Positions 1 through 5,397 of a stretch of DNA of 5,804 nt are shown here, piece after piece. This DNA is from DATLFI01 sp035524895 (lineage in GTDB: Bacteria > Acidobacteriota > Thermoanaerobaculia > Multivoradales > Multivoraceae). The stretch is taken from the NCBI GenBank assembly GCA_035524895.1, contig DATLFI010000001.1, positions 1-5,804 of the forward strand, written 5' to 3'. Within the stretch, counting starts at the first letter, position 1. Each line of letters starts with the position of its first letter. Both the position numbers and the translations under genes were made by a program. The notes beneath the pieces are model-generated. The model ran no database searches, was not told the DNA's origin, and saw nothing but the letters and a program-made list of their open reading frames with translations.

Positions 1-1
1 C

Positions 2-895
2 CTCGTGCTGCCGTTGTTGCTGGCGCAGGCACGGCTGTTCGTGGCGTTCCGGCAGAGCCCGCTCGACTCCGGCCCAGACTCCGGTAAGGAGCCGCGCCAG
101 ACTGATGCCGCCGCAAAGACCCGCCTCGCTGCGCTCCTCGCGCGGCTCGGCTGGCAGGACATCGCCTGGATCGCCGGCGCGGCGGTATGGCTCGGCGCGT
201 TTCTCGTGGTGCAGGTGCTGACCGCGGTGCTGGCGCTCCTCGCTGCCAGCGCCGCGTTCTGGCTCCTCGCCCTCGAGCGGCGCCAGCGCATCGGCTTCGC
301 CGCCGTCGGTCTCGTCGCCGTCCTCGTCCTCCTGGTGCTGACACCCGTGGGCGATCGTGTCGCCTCGGAGTGGTCGGAGCTCCGTTCCGACGGTCTCAAC
401 GCCGCCCTCACCGGTCGCCTCGACGGCTGGCGCGCCGGGCTCCAGGTGGGCAAGAGCCACCCCGTGCTCGGCGCCGGTCCGGGCTCCTACGCCGCCGAGT
501 TCGCGCCGGCCAAGCTCGCCCTGCTCGACCAGGGCGAGTCGTTCTATCGCGCGCATGGACCACTCTCCGCGTTCCGCAACGCGCACAACGAGCCGATCGA
601 GATCTTCGCCGAGCTCGGCATTCTCGGCCTGCTCGGCGCAGCGTGGCTGCTGTGGTGGACCGTGCGCGGCGCAACAGCCGCGCCGAAGCCCGAGCAGCGA
701 GCCCTCGCGGTCGCCGCCGTCGTGGGCCTCTGCGTGCTCGCGCTCGGTCACTTCCCGCTGCGCAGCGCCCTGGTCGGCTATCCCTACCTCGTCGCCGGCG
801 CCTGGCTGCTGTCGCTCGCCCCGCCGCTGCGTCGCGCCGGCCCCGATCTCGTCGAGGCGGCACCACGAAACCTGCCGCGCCGGAACGAGCCATGA
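2..895 (+). CDS. O-antigen ligase/polymerase family membrane protein, 5' truncated by window edge
   Basis: Integral inner-membrane protein of the O-antigen ligase/polymerase (Wzy_C, WaaL-like) family, which joins or polymerises lipid-linked glycans on the periplasmic face. The frame is open to the window edge. The GTG at 5 is in frame but probably internal, since the visible ~296 residues match only the C-terminal half of a normal ~400-700-residue protein. Counting from that GTG, hydrophobic segments lie at about 53-90, 97-113, 203-220, 233-250 and 258-272. Between them is a large periplasmic loop with the family pattern: GRLDGWRAGL (137-146), HPVLGAGPGSY (152-162) and an AHNEPIEIFAELGILG stretch (193-208) with its characteristic His-Asn. 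A late HFPLR (249-253) is also typical. Its stop overlaps the next start (ATGA, 892-895), so the two genes are probably translationally coupled. Ligase, polymerase and protein glycosylase cannot be told apart from this fragment. Confidence 0.82.
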   Translation, partial: LVLPLLLAQARLFVAFRQSPLDSGPDSGKEPRQTDAAAKTRLAALLARLGWQDIAWIAGAAVWLGAFLVVQVLTAVLALLAASAAFWLLALERRQRIGFAAVGLVAVLVLLVLTPVGDRVASEWSELRSDGLNAALTGRLDGWRAGLQVGKSHPVLGAGPGSYAAEFAPAKLALLDQGESFYRAHGPLSAFRNAHNEPIEIFAELGILGLLGAAWLLWWTVRGATAAPKPEQRALAVAAVVGLCVLALGHFPLRSALVGYPYLVAGAWLLSLAPPLRRAGPDLVEAAPRNLPRRNEP

Positions 896-1344
896 ACGGC
901 AAGCTCCTGGGCCTGCTCACCCTCGGCTTGCTGCTCGCCGCGACCGTCGCGACCGCGCGCCACGAGTTCGAGCGCCTCGGCGCGAACCGCATGCTCTATA
1001 TCGCCGAAACCCAGGCCGGCGTCCTCGCGAGCCAGGGTCCGCAGCAACGACAGATCGCCGCCCGCAACCTCGCCGGCCTCCAGCGCGCGCACAAGGCATC
1101 GCCCGCCGACCCGCGCATCCCCCACGCCATCGGCAGCTACTACCTCCTCCTCGACCAGCTCGGTCAGTCCGAGATCTGGTACCGCCGTGCCCTCGAGCTA
1201 GAGCCCCGCGCCGAGACCTACCTCACCCTCGCCCGCGGGCTCGAGCGGCGCGACAAGCGCGACGAAGCCGCGGAGCTGTACCGCACCGCGGCTCGGCTGA
1301 CCCCCGTGCTACGGCAAGAGGTGCCGGCGTGGGTAAGGGAGTAG
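892..1344 (+). CDS. Small membrane-anchored TPR-repeat protein
   Basis: A 150-residue protein with an N-terminal hydrophobic segment (about 4-22), either an uncleaved membrane anchor or a signal sequence. It is followed by helical, Ala/Leu/Arg-rich sequence with two recognisable tetratricopeptide units. The first, about 76-108, contains GSYYLLLDQLGQSEIWYRRA and ends in LELEPRA. The second is about 109-141 and ends in ARLTP. A weaker helical pair may precede them (about 57-74). TPRs bind protein partners, and no catalytic motif is seen. The ATG at 892 is chosen because it overlaps the upstream stop as ATGA and has a weak GGAA element six bases before it. O-antigen ligase-family proteins often have TPR regions fused or encoded next to them, so a role in supporting the ligase or polysaccharide assembly is a reasonable inference, but the specific job is unknown. 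A longer reading of this frame starting near 187 would run through the ligase gene and is not accepted. Confidence 0.75.
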   Translation: MNGKLLGLLTLGLLLAATVATARHEFERLGANRMLYIAETQAGVLASQGPQQRQIAARNLAGLQRAHKASPADPRIPHAIGSYYLLLDQLGQSEIWYRRALELEPRAETYLTLARGLERRDKRDEAAELYRTAARLTPVLRQEVPAWVRE

Positions 1345-1357
1345 TGGGAGTAGCGGC

Positions 1358-1415
1358 CCACGTCGGGACCCCCCACATCGGGACCCCTACCTCTGGAGCC
1401 CTACCTCTGGACTCT
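1358..1415. repeat. Two consecutive imperfect tandem duplications between convergent genes
   Basis: Positions 1358-1372 and 1373-1387 form a 15-bp direct tandem repeat (CCACGTCGGGACCCC and CCACATCGGGACCCC, one difference). It is followed directly by a second duplication of 14 bp, TACCTCTGGAGCCC (1388-1401) and TACCTCTGGACTCT (1402-1415). Together they fill nearly the whole gap between the TPR gene stop and the sugar transferase stop, and the last bases touch that stop codon. No strong hairpin or T-tract is visible, so this does not look like an intrinsic terminator. Replication slippage in a convergent gap is the simplest reading. Confidence 0.7.
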
Positions 1416-2818
1416 CACGTCCCCTTCGACGTCACCACGATCCTCACCGTCCGCACCAGGATGGCGAGATCCAGCCACAGGCTCCAGTTGGCGAGATACG
1501 CGAGGTCGTAGCGCAGCTTGTTCTCGGCGCTGGTGTAGTAGTCGCCGTGGATCTGCGCCAGACCGGTGAGCCCGGGGCGCAACGCAAAACGTGCCGTGTA
1601 GCCGGGGATCTCGCGCAGGTACTGGGTCACGAACCCCGGCCGCTCCGGACGCGGGCCGACCAGGCTCATGGTGCCGTCGAGCACGTTCCAGAGCTGCGGC
1701 AGCTCGTCCAGCCGCAGCGCGCGCAGCACGCGACCGACTCCGGTGAGCCGCGGGTCGTCCCGCGATGCGAGCACCTCCTCGCCGTCGCGCTCGGCGTCCG
1801 CGCGCATCGTGCGCAGCTTGCACAGCGTGAAGGGACGCCGGTCGCGCCCGACCCGCTCCTGGCGATAGAGCACCGGACCCGGCGAGCCGAGTCGCACGGC
1901 CAGCGCACCGACAGCCAGCAGCGGCAGCGTGACCACGAAGAACACAGCACCTCCCGTCAGGTCGAGCGCGCGCTTGAGCAGGCGCGGCTCGCGCCACTGC
2001 GACTCGGTCAGCACCTCGATCAGCGGCACGTCGTGGATCGCGCGGTAGCGCACGCCGCCGAGCAGGCTGTCGAACGGCCCGGGTAGCAGCAGCACGCTGG
2101 CGCGACTCGTGCGGTCCTGCGCGATGTGCTCGAGCAGCTCGCTCTGCCACGAGTGCGCCGGGCTCACCAGGATCAGCTCCTCCGCGACGCCCGTGGCGAG
2201 CAGCCGAGGCACATCACCGACCTCGCCCAGCAGCGGACCCGGCCCCTCGGCGTCGAGCGGATCGCCCGGCGTGCGCACGTGGCCCACCACGTCGAAGCCG
2301 TACCACGGGTACCGCTCCGCGCTGCGCAGGAGCTGCGTCGCGTCGCGCCCGGAGCCCACCACCAGCACCCGGCGCCGCGGCGTCGGCGCGACCCGGTCGA
2401 GCAGCGCGCGCTGTCCGAGCATCAGCGCGAACACGAACGGCACGTGGAGCAGCACCACGCTGCGCGGGAACTCGCGGTCCGCGAAGAAGTAGAAGCTCAC
2501 CAGCAACAGACCCTGCAGCAGCGCCACCGTCGCCAGCCGCTGCAACCGCTCCACCCGCTCCTGCGGGTGCGGCAGCTCGTAGAACCCGAAGAAGTACAGC
2601 AGCGCGTTCTGCGTCAGCAGCACCACCAACAGCGCGCCCGGCACGAACTCGAGCTTCTCCGGCGGCAGCAGACTCTGCGTGAACGGCATCGGCACCGCGA
2701 GCCGCACCAGGAACGCCAGCACCAGCCCCACCCCGCCCGCCAAGAAGTCCCCCACCACCCGCGACCACCGCCAAGACCCCAGCCCCGCCCCACGCCGGTT
2801 GCCGTTCGGTCCAGTCAT
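1415..2818 (-). CDS. Polyprenyl-phosphate sugar-1-phosphate transferase (polyisoprenyl glycosylphosphotransferase), long WbaP/WcaJ-like form
   Basis: Starts surface-polysaccharide synthesis by moving a sugar-1-phosphate from a nucleotide sugar to undecaprenyl phosphate at the inner membrane. The protein is 467 residues, normal for the long form. The N-terminal part has four hydrophobic segments (about 21-41, 58-78, 92-111, 120-136). A Rossmann-like CoA-binding-type domain follows, with VLVVGSGRDA at about 151-160. The C-terminal bacterial sugar transferase domain starts at KRALDLTGG (282-290), followed by a hydrophobic membrane segment (about 291-309). It then has SPGPVLYRQERVGR (312-325), FTLCKLRTM, the catalytic Asp-Glu pair in LDELPQLWN (D371, E372), SLVGPRPERPGF and RPGLTGLAQIHG. 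All hallmark residues are present, so it should be active. The ATG at 2818 is preferred to an in-frame GTG two codons upstream because a GAGG element lies 10 nt before the ATG but only 4 nt before the GTG. It converges with the ligase/TPR pair, consistent with one polysaccharide locus. The sugar specificity cannot be read. Confidence 0.93.
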   Translation of the reverse strand: MTGPNGNRRGAGLGSWRWSRVVGDFLAGGVGLVLAFLVRLAVPMPFTQSLLPPEKLEFVPGALLVVLLTQNALLYFFGFYELPHPQERVERLQRLATVALLQGLLLVSFYFFADREFPRSVVLLHVPFVFALMLGQRALLDRVAPTPRRRVLVVGSGRDATQLLRSAERYPWYGFDVVGHVRTPGDPLDAEGPGPLLGEVGDVPRLLATGVAEELILVSPAHSWQSELLEHIAQDRTSRASVLLLPGPFDSLLGGVRYRAIHDVPLIEVLTESQWREPRLLKRALDLTGGAVFFVVTLPLLAVGALAVRLGSPGPVLYRQERVGRDRRPFTLCKLRTMRADAERDGEEVLASRDDPRLTGVGRVLRALRLDELPQLWNVLDGTMSLVGPRPERPGFVTQYLREIPGYTARFALRPGLTGLAQIHGDYYTSAENKLRYDLAYLANWSLWLDLAILVRTVRIVVTSKGT

Positions 2819-2964
2819 ACCCACCCAACCTCGGAGCCTGAAGCGGCCGGGCCCCGTCCCGACAGTCGCAGCGCGATGGTGATCATCACGGCAGTTGAGA
2901 GGCAGGTTCGTTGGCGCTCGGCGCAGCGGATAGCGATCGACTGAGGAGATGGAACCGAGCTCGC

Positions 2965-3013
2965 GCTCCGGCCCCCTCTCCCGCGCAGCGGGAGAGGGCG
3001 GGGGGTGAGGGCC
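2965..3013 (+). repeat. 49-bp hairpin repeat, copy 1
   Basis: This segment is identical over 49 bases to 4275-4323 and has the same orientation. Its core is an 11-bp perfect stem, CCCTCTCCCGC (2974-2984), with a GCA loop and GCGGGAGAGGG (2988-2998), followed by a G-rich tail GGGGGGTGAGGGC. From memory, similar CCCTCTCCC/GGGAGAGGG hairpins are dispersed intergenic repeats in many high-GC bacterial genomes and often yield false small-protein calls. Here it lies between two divergent genes, so it is unlikely to act as a shared terminator at this site. Confidence 0.88.
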
Positions 3014-3041
3014 TCAGGGCGCCATTTCGCTGCGACGGCAC

Positions 3042-3060
3042 GCGCGCGCTCGGCGCGCGC
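3042..3060. repeat. Perfect GC-only hairpin (8-bp stem, 3-nt loop)
   Basis: GCGCGCGC (3042-3049), loop TCG, GCGCGCGC (3053-3060). Because each arm is itself self-complementary, the segment could form a very stable cruciform or RNA hairpin. It is not followed by a T-run, so it is not a standard terminator. It falls within the extra bases that distinguish the right inverted-repeat arm from the left. Confidence 0.6.
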
Positions 3061-3142
3061 TTCCGGCACGGGGGCCGGCCGCTTCAGTCGCTGTGCTGTG
3101 GGCGTCATGGGTGGGGCGTCGGTCGGACCAAGGTTGCTCGAC

Positions 3143-3148
3143 TAAGAT
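3143..3148 (+). promoter_or_regulatory. Possible -10 element for metF
   Basis: TAAGAT (4 of 6 matches to TATAAT) stands out in an otherwise GC-rich leader, about 85 bases before the metF start. No convincing -35 hexamer is seen 16-18 bases upstream, so this is only a weak candidate. Transcription from here would give a leader of roughly 75 nt. Confidence 0.2.
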
Positions 3149-3219
3149 ACCCAAAGCATCCTGCGCCGGGTTGCGCCGCTGCGGCGAGCCCTCCACCCTC
3201 CCGACAGATTTTCGCTCCC

Positions 3220-3223
3220 AAGG
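3220..3223 (+). promoter_or_regulatory. Ribosome binding site fixing the metF start
   Basis: AAGG lies eight bases before the GTG at 3232. It supports that GTG over earlier in-frame starts, which would read through the repeat region and give a low-complexity Arg/Pro/Ala-rich extension unlike any methylenetetrahydrofolate reductase. Confidence 0.5.
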
Positions 3224-3231
3224 TCCCCCCC

Positions 3232-4185
3232 GTGAAGGTCGTCGAGCACCTGGCGCGCGCCACGCGCCCTCTGATCAGCTTCGAGATCATCCCGCCCCTG
3301 CGGGGTGGCACGCTCCAGCGCCTGCTCGAGCTGATCGAGGGGCTCCAGCGCTTCGCGCCGCCCTTCATCGACATCACCTCGCACTCCGCCGAGGCCGCCT
3401 ACGACGAGCAGCGCGACGGCACCGTGGTGCGCCGCGTGCGCCGCAAGCGCCCCGGCACCCTCGGCGTCTGCGCGCTGATCCAGAACAAGTACCACATCGA
3501 CACCGTCCCCCACGTGCTGTGCCACGGGTTCACCCGCGAAGAGACCGAGGACGTGCTGATCGAGATGCGCTACCTCGGCATCGACAACGTGCTCGCCGTG
3601 CGCGGCGACGACCCCGGTTTCGCGAAGCCCGTGCGCGCCGACCGCTCCGTCAACCGCTATGCCTCCGAGCTGGTCGAGCAGATCGTCCACATGAACCACG
3701 GCCAGTACCTCGACGAAGAGCTGCTCGACGCCGACCCCACCAGTTTCTGCATCGGTGTCGGCGGCTACCCCGAGAAGCACTTCGAGGCGCCCAACCTCGC
3801 CACCGACATCCACAACACCAAGAAGAAGGTCGACGCCGGCGCCGAGTACATCGTCACCCAGATGTTCTTCGACAACACCGACTACTTCCGCTACGTCGAC
3901 CTCTGCCGCGCATCAGGCATCACCGTGCCCATCATCCCCGGGCTCAAGATCCTCACCTCGCGCGCCCAGGTCACCTCCCTCCCGCGCACCTTCTTCATCT
4001 CCCTCCCCGACGCCCTCACCGAAGAAGCCCTCGCCGCCGACCCCAAACACGTCAGCGACATCGGCGTCGAGTGGGCCATCCGCCAAACCGAGGACCTCCT
4101 CGCCAAAGGCGTCTCCTCCGTCCACTTCTACATCATGCAAAGCAGCGAGGCGATCACCAAAGTCCTAGCGCGCGTCAAGCTCTGA
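3232..4185 (+). CDS. metF: 5,10-methylenetetrahydrofolate reductase
   Basis: Cytosolic flavoenzyme that reduces 5,10-methylene-THF to 5-methyl-THF, the methyl donor for methionine synthase. The protein is 317 residues, slightly longer than the 296-residue E. coli enzyme, with a single (beta/alpha)8 barrel. Visible signatures are ISFEIIPP with the catalytic glutamate at E18, FIDITSHSAE (45-54), NVLAVRGDDP with the flavin/folate-contacting aspartate at D126, CIGVGGYPEKH (173-183), EYIVTQMFFDN (205-215) with the substrate-binding Q210, and VPIIPGL (232-238). These match the family in order and spacing, so activity is expected. The start is GTG with AAGG eight bases upstream. Codons are overwhelmingly C-ending (GAC, CTC, ACC, CGC), unlike the toxin-antitoxin genes downstream. 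The next metabolic gene on the same strand is metH, which uses this enzyme's product. The two are separated by about 1.2 kb holding a repeat copy and the toxin-antitoxin cassette. No SAM- or SAH-riboswitch pattern was recognised in the leader. Confidence 0.95.
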   Translation: MKVVEHLARATRPLISFEIIPPLRGGTLQRLLELIEGLQRFAPPFIDITSHSAEAAYDEQRDGTVVRRVRRKRPGTLGVCALIQNKYHIDTVPHVLCHGFTREETEDVLIEMRYLGIDNVLAVRGDDPGFAKPVRADRSVNRYASELVEQIVHMNHGQYLDEELLDADPTSFCIGVGGYPEKHFEAPNLATDIHNTKKKVDAGAEYIVTQMFFDNTDYFRYVDLCRASGITVPIIPGLKILTSRAQVTSLPRTFFISLPDALTEEALAADPKHVSDIGVEWAIRQTEDLLAKGVSSVHFYIMQSSEAITKVLARVKL

Positions 4186-4274
4186 CCGCCGGCTCCGACC
4201 GTCGCCTTGCCAAGGCTCGGGTTTGGCCTTAGCCCTCCTCGTCGTGTTGCATCCTGGCCGTCGCGGTGCGGTGT

Positions 4275-4323
4275 GCTCCGGCCCCCTCTCCCGCGCAGCG
4301 GGAGAGGGCGGGGGGTGAGGGCC
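4275..4323 (+). repeat. 49-bp hairpin repeat, copy 2
   Basis: Exact copy of 2965-3013 in the same orientation, displaced by 1310 bp. The 11-bp stem is at 4284-4294 and 4298-4308 with loop GCA. It lies between the convergent metF and vapC stops, where the hairpin could stop or stabilise transcripts from both sides, although there is no T-tract. Sequence identity with copy 1 ends sharply at both edges, and the inverted-repeat arms around copy 1 are not present here. Confidence 0.88.
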
Positions 4324-4331
4324 GCGATGGC

Positions 4332-4715
4332 TCAGACCTCTTCGCCGAGAGCACCTGCTGCCTTGCAGAGCCGGCGGTCGCCGGTCACGAGCGGCAGGCC
4401 AAGACTCGTCGCCAGCCAAAGGTATGCCGCGTCGTAGACCGTCAAGTCGTGCTGGTCCGCGAGCGCGACTGCGGGCTCCAGCGGAATCCGTACCTCACGA
4501 AGCTCGAGCAGTGGCAGGAGCGCCAGCGCCGCTAGCAGCTCGGTGCGCTCGTCGGGTCGCGCCAGGATCTTGCGACGACACACGTTCGCGACCTCGTAGC
4601 GCAAGAGCGTGGGCGCCAGGAGCTGCGCCGTCCCGAGCGCGCCGACTACGCGCTCAGCGCCCGGCTCTGCGAACAGCAGCGCAGCCACCGCCGACGCGTC
4701 GACGACCTTCCTCAC
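4332..4715 (-). CDS. vapC: VapC-type PIN-domain ribonuclease toxin
   Basis: A 127-residue PIN-domain protein, the usual size for VapC toxins, which are metal-dependent ribonucleases that cut tRNA or rRNA when freed from their antitoxin. The four acidic active-site positions are all visible: D6 in VVDASAV, E41 in LRYEVANV, D95 in LTVYDAAYLWLA and D113 in VTGDRRL. The toxin therefore looks intact. The start is GTG, and it overlaps the antitoxin stop by four bases (GTGA on the minus strand, 4715-4712), so translation is probably coupled to the antitoxin. Codon use is more mixed than in metF, with more G- and T-ending codons, which fits acquisition by transfer. Its 3' end faces metF across repeat copy 2. 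The RNA target cannot be predicted from this sequence. Confidence 0.9.
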   Translation of the reverse strand: MRKVVDASAVAALLFAEPGAERVVGALGTAQLLAPTLLRYEVANVCRRKILARPDERTELLAALALLPLLELREVRIPLEPAVALADQHDLTVYDAAYLWLATSLGLPLVTGDRRLCKAAGALGEEV

Positions 4716-4963
4716 CTCGGCTCGACTAGCGACTGGTCACGATCCTCGCGGATCCACCCCGCGGCTTCGGCACGAGTCCTCAGGCCGAGCGATCGCACCC
4801 GTTCCAGTAGCTCGGCCGGGCTGAGCCCGCGCTGGGGAAGCACTGCCTCCTCGAGGATGGCCATCAGCTCGCCCTGTAGAGAGCGGTGGCTACGGTCGGC
4901 TCGCTCGCGCAGCAACTGAGCGAGCTCGTCGGGGACGTTCTTGATCGAGAGATTGACGGGCAT
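4712..4963 (-). CDS. vapB: VapB/FitA-like ribbon-helix-helix antitoxin
   Basis: An 83-residue antitoxin. The N-terminal part, residues 1-41, reads as a ribbon-helix-helix DNA-binding domain: beta strand VNLSIKNVP (3-11), then two helices over DELAQLLRERADRSHRS (12-28) and LQGELMAILEEAV (29-41). The pattern resembles the FitA/Arc-like antitoxins that partner PIN toxins. The charged C-terminal part (48-83) should wrap and block VapC. The start at 4963 is chosen because the RHH fold begins there; the frame stays open further upstream to about 5476, but that translation is low-complexity Arg/Gly sequence and crosses the promoter. The ribosome binding site is weak. The gene ends with a four-base overlap with vapC. 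RHH antitoxins normally repress their own operon, and repeated GGTTCT boxes sit around the promoter just upstream. Confidence 0.88.
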   Translation of the reverse strand: MPVNLSIKNVPDELAQLLRERADRSHRSLQGELMAILEEAVLPQRGLSPAELLERVRSLGLRTRAEAAGWIREDRDQSLVEPR

Positions 4964-4973
4964 TCCAGCGCGA

Positions 4974-5020
4974 GGTTCTCCGCCGTCGGGCGGTTCTGAA
5001 TCGGAGCTATTATAGAACCG
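4974..5020. promoter_or_regulatory. Putative antitoxin operator: three GGTTCT boxes around the vapBC promoter
   Basis: GGTTCT occurs at 4974-4979 and 4992-4997, and its inverse AGAACC at 5014-5019. The last two extend to a perfect 7-bp inverted repeat, CGGTTCT (4991-4997) and AGAACCG (5014-5020). The boxes flank and touch the -10 region and the expected start point of vapBC, where a dimeric RHH antitoxin would be expected to bind and repress. The pattern is seen directly; its use as an operator is inference. Confidence 0.5.
5009..5014 (-). promoter_or_regulatory. vapBC promoter -10 (TATAAT)
   Basis: A perfect TATAAT on the minus strand inside a very GC-rich region, 46 bases before the vapB start, giving a leader of about 40 nt. 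The best -35-like hexamer is TAGACT (4 of 6 matches, 5039-5034), but at a long 19-base spacing. That suggests a weak or activator-sensitive promoter. The same AT-rich patch read on the plus strand gives TATTAT (5008-5013, 5 of 6), a candidate -10 for the divergent AbrB-type gene, so the two promoters may overlap. Confidence 0.55.
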
Positions 5021-5029
5021 TTCGAGTGG

Positions 5030-5049
5030 CGAGAGTCTAGACGAGAGTC
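5030..5049. repeat. 8-bp direct repeat CGAGAGTC in the divergent control region
   Basis: CGAGAGTC occurs at 5030-5037 and 5042-5049, a 12-bp period, with the palindrome GTCTAGAC (5035-5042) across the junction. The first copy overlaps the expected vapBC -35 region. The second supplies the GAGAG ribosome-binding element of the AbrB-type gene. It could be a second operator, for example for the AbrB-type protein, or chance. Confidence 0.4.
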
Positions 5050-5053
5050 CAAC

Positions 5054-5314
5054 GTGCGAACGAAGATCTCCAAAGACGGTAGGACGACGGTGCCTCGGGA
5101 CGTGCGGTCCCGTTTGGGACTGCGACCGGGCGACACTCTCGTGTGGGAGCTGCAGCGAGACCACGTGCGAGTCCGGCCTGCCAGTCTCGCCTTCCTCGGC
5201 CTTCGGGGCACCATCGCCGTCGGCTCGGGATCGACCGTCCTGGACGTCGAGCAATCGAGGTCGACGCGTGGTCTCGATGTGTCGGCACCACCACCCCCAC
5301 GGAAGAGCCGCTAG
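5054..5314 (+). CDS. AbrB/MazE/SpoVT-type swapped-hairpin protein, probable antitoxin or regulator
   Basis: An 86-residue protein whose first ~43 residues fit the AbrB/MazE swapped-hairpin DNA-binding domain: TKISKDGRTTVPRDVRSRLG (3-22), then LRPGDTLVWELQRDHVRVRP (23-42). The tail contains LAFLGLRGTIAVG (45-57), resembling the toxin-binding end of AbrB-type antitoxins that pair with PIN toxins. The last ~12 residues are Pro/Arg-rich. The start is GTG with GAGAG six bases upstream. No toxin follows it: only ~80-100 bp separate it from the metH frame. It is divergent from vapBC, which already has an RHH antitoxin. It may therefore be an orphan antitoxin left after loss of its toxin, a second control protein for the same promoter, or a stand-alone transcription regulator. 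The fold assignment is fairly secure; the role is inference. Confidence 0.78.
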   Translation: MRTKISKDGRTTVPRDVRSRLGLRPGDTLVWELQRDHVRVRPASLAFLGLRGTIAVGSGSTVLDVEQSRSTRGLDVSAPPPPRKSR

Positions 5315-5397
5315 ACTTCTCCTCCCGACACCTCCGCCCCTCCAGCGCCGCGACCCGCCACCCGGCTCATCGTCGCGACGCGAGGCGGTGCCATTGC

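Larger units (their letters stand above)
2838..3087. repeat. Imperfect inverted repeat enclosing a hairpin repeat (possible MITE-like element)
   Basis: The left arm, 2838-2879, begins CTGAAGCGGCCGG. It reappears inverted as the right arm, 3022-3087, which ends CCGGCCGCTTCAG. The outer 24 bases match at 22 positions (2838-2861 against 3087-3064). The inner 15 bases match at 13 (2865-2879 against 3036-3022). Between these blocks the right arm carries 24 extra bases that include a pure GC hairpin. The 49-bp hairpin repeat lies between the arms. No clear target-site duplication is seen outside 2838 and 3087 and no transposase is present. This structure occupies most of the 413-bp gene-free stretch between the divergent sugar transferase and metF. 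It could be a small non-autonomous mobile element, a decayed pair of dispersed repeats or a structured leader; I cannot decide between these. Confidence 0.55.

Noticed and set aside
1358..1415. CRISPR-like array
   Set aside because: Only two copies of each unit, no spacers and units of 14-15 bp; these are tandem duplications.
187..1511. Long plus-strand frames overlapping the ligase and TPR genes (187-891 extension and 357-1511)
   Set aside because: Their translations are Arg/Pro/Ser-rich low-complexity sequence typical of shifted reading of GC-rich genes. The ligase frame has clear family motifs instead.
2879..2889. GTGAT C ATCAC palindrome upstream of the sugar transferase
   Set aside because: An 11-base near-palindrome is expected by chance at this rate, and no promoter could be placed beside it.
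2126..2944. 272-residue plus-strand frame opposite the sugar transferase
   Set aside because: Extremely rich in His, Gln and Arg, with no domain; it is the antisense image of a well-supported transferase gene.
3088..3231. SAH or SAM riboswitch in the metF leader
   Set aside because: The leader is GC-rich with a small local stem (CGCCGC T GCGGCG, 3174-3186), but no recognisable conserved riboswitch core was found by eye. A covariance-model scan would decide.
3142..3813. Minus-strand frame opposite metF
   Set aside because: Val/Gly/Asp-rich antisense image of metF, with no motif and no ribosome site.
4204..4235. Weak stem AAGGC/GCCTT after metF
   Set aside because: Five-base stem with a long loop and no T-tract; too weak to call a terminator.
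4284..4308. Classical intrinsic terminator between metF and vapC
   Set aside because: The hairpin is strong, but neither strand has a T-run after it, and the same sequence occurs between divergent genes. It is listed as a repeat instead.
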